Shown in pieces: positions 21,950-22,628 of a stretch of DNA of 22,628 nt. Numbering within the stretch: position 1 is the first letter of the stretch; the number at the start of each line of letters is the position of its first letter. Below the pieces are notes generated by a model. It was given only the letters and a program-made list of their open reading frames with translations. It ran no database searches and was not told the origin of the DNA. Both the position numbers and the translations under genes were made by a program. This DNA comes from FLUQ01 sp031548325 (GTDB lineage Bacteria > Desulfobacterota > Desulfovibrionia > Desulfovibrionales > Desulfovibrionaceae), in NCBI GenBank assembly GCA_031548325.1, contig JAVBRE010000230.1, positions 1-22,628 of the forward strand, given 5' to 3'.

Positions 21950-22628
21950 TTACCGTCTCGCCGACGTGGGGATCTGCGCCCCGAGCGCCGCGGCGAACAA
22001 CAGAGCGCAGCCCAAAATTTCTCGGCCGGACAGAGCCTCTTTCAGTACAAGCCAGCCCGCGAGCGCGGCGAATACCGATTCCAGGCTGAAAATACACGCG
22101 GCCGCCACGGGATTTACCGTCCTTTGTCCCAAAATTTGAAGGGTATACGCAAGACCGCAGGACAAAACCCCGGTGTACAAAAGCGGCAGCCAGCCCCGCA
22201 AAACAGCGGCCGGGTTCGGGTTTTCAAAAAAAACGGCAGCGAGCAAACTCAGCAGGCCGCAGACGAAAAATTGCAGACAAGACAGCTTCAGCGCGTCGGC
22301 GCGCGGAGAAAAGCAGCCTACCAGCTGGATATGCAGCGCGAAAAAAACAGCGCAGGCCGCGACATAGATATCCCCTCTGCCGATGCTGAAGCTTTCCTTC
22401 ACGCACAGCAAATAGGCGCCGACGACGGCTGCGGCAACGCTCGCCCAGAGCAGGCCTCGTATCTTTTTCCCCGCCAGCGCGCCCAGAAGCGGCACGATCA
22501 CGATATACAAGGTGGTGATGAACCCGGCCTTGCCGGCGCTTGTGTGCACTATGCCGATCTGCTGCAAGGACGCGGCCGCGAAAAGCACGATCCCGCAGGC
22601 CAGGCCGCCGACCGGCAGCGCGCCGTCC
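21950..22628 (-). CDS. EamA-family (DMT) transporter, 5' end outside the window
   Basis: The frame is open from the stop at 21950 to the window edge, giving about 225 residues without the N-terminus. The stretch SLQQIGIVHTSAGKAGFITTLYIVIVPL is characteristic of the first EamA repeat of drug/metabolite transporters. The second repeat ends with SLESVFAALAGWLVLKEALSGREILG. About seven membrane helices are visible. A GTG at 22588 is an internal codon, not the start. Substrate unknown; many relatives export amino acids or metabolites. It converges with the lipoprotein gene with only 7 bp between, and no terminator is visible there. Confidence 0.88.
   Translation of the reverse strand, partial: DGALPVGGLACGIVLFAAASLQQIGIVHTSAGKAGFITTLYIVIVPLLGALAGKKIRGLLWASVAAAVVGAYLLCVKESFSIGRGDIYVAACAVFFALHIQLVGCFSPRADALKLSCLQFFVCGLLSLLAAVFFENPNPAAVLRGWLPLLYTGVLSCGLAYTLQILGQRTVNPVAAACIFSLESVFAALAGWLVLKEALSGREILGCALLFAAALGAQIPTSARR

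Noticed and set aside
1..22628. CRISPR array, rRNA operon or complete insertion sequence
   Set aside because: No regularly spaced repeats, no rRNA sequence and no transposase or integrase reading frame were found on either strand.

Overview
The window reads as ordinary chromosome of a GC-rich, Gram-negative anaerobe, most likely a desulfovibrio-type sulfate reducer or close relative. The clues are a feo locus with two FeoA proteins and a Cys-rich FeoB-associated peptide, the codon use, a short DksA and a stand-alone NFACT protein. This placement is inference from gene content; there is no rRNA or other decisive marker.

Left part (1-7260). A ferrous-iron uptake locus on the minus strand reads feoA2, a 58-residue Cys-rich membrane peptide, a terminator, then feoA and feoB. 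Fur-like dyads lie in front of both transcription units. Next comes a minus-strand metal-resistance operon: an ArsR/SmtB repressor with a perfect dyad operator, overlapping by ATGA with a P1B-type Zn/Cd efflux ATPase. A 127-bp inverted-repeat element follows, then a plus-strand secreted esterase and a very strong bidirectional terminator shared with uvrA.

Middle (7261-13900). uvrA is on the minus strand. A divergent secreted protein of unknown function follows, then tRNA-Leu(CAA) with its promoter and terminator. About 1.3 kb further on there is a degraded second copy of the 3' half of tRNA-Leu plus terminator. Between the two copies is a minus-strand secreted alpha/beta hydrolase. Beyond the second copy lies an AT-rich patch with one gene carrying a D-x14-E-x-K nuclease-like signature. 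dksA and an NFACT (RqcH-like) gene then return to core chromosome.

Right part (15569-22628). After a conserved-looking gene of unknown function comes the most structured piece. The promoter of tRNA-Arg(CCU) is separated from the tRNA by a 185-bp element with 16-bp perfect terminal inverted repeats, flanked by an exact 11-bp duplication and full of hairpins. The 3' end of this tRNA is partly duplicated 2.7 kb downstream, next to a terminator-like hairpin that the intact tRNA lacks. This suggests an integrated cassette holding a TMEM43-like membrane protein, a small coiled-coil protein and a protein with a recent internal tandem duplication. After the cassette are a large lipoprotein with a degenerate GH13 (amylase-like) fold and the 3' part of an EamA-family transporter running off the window. 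No integrase, transposase or CRISPR array is visible.
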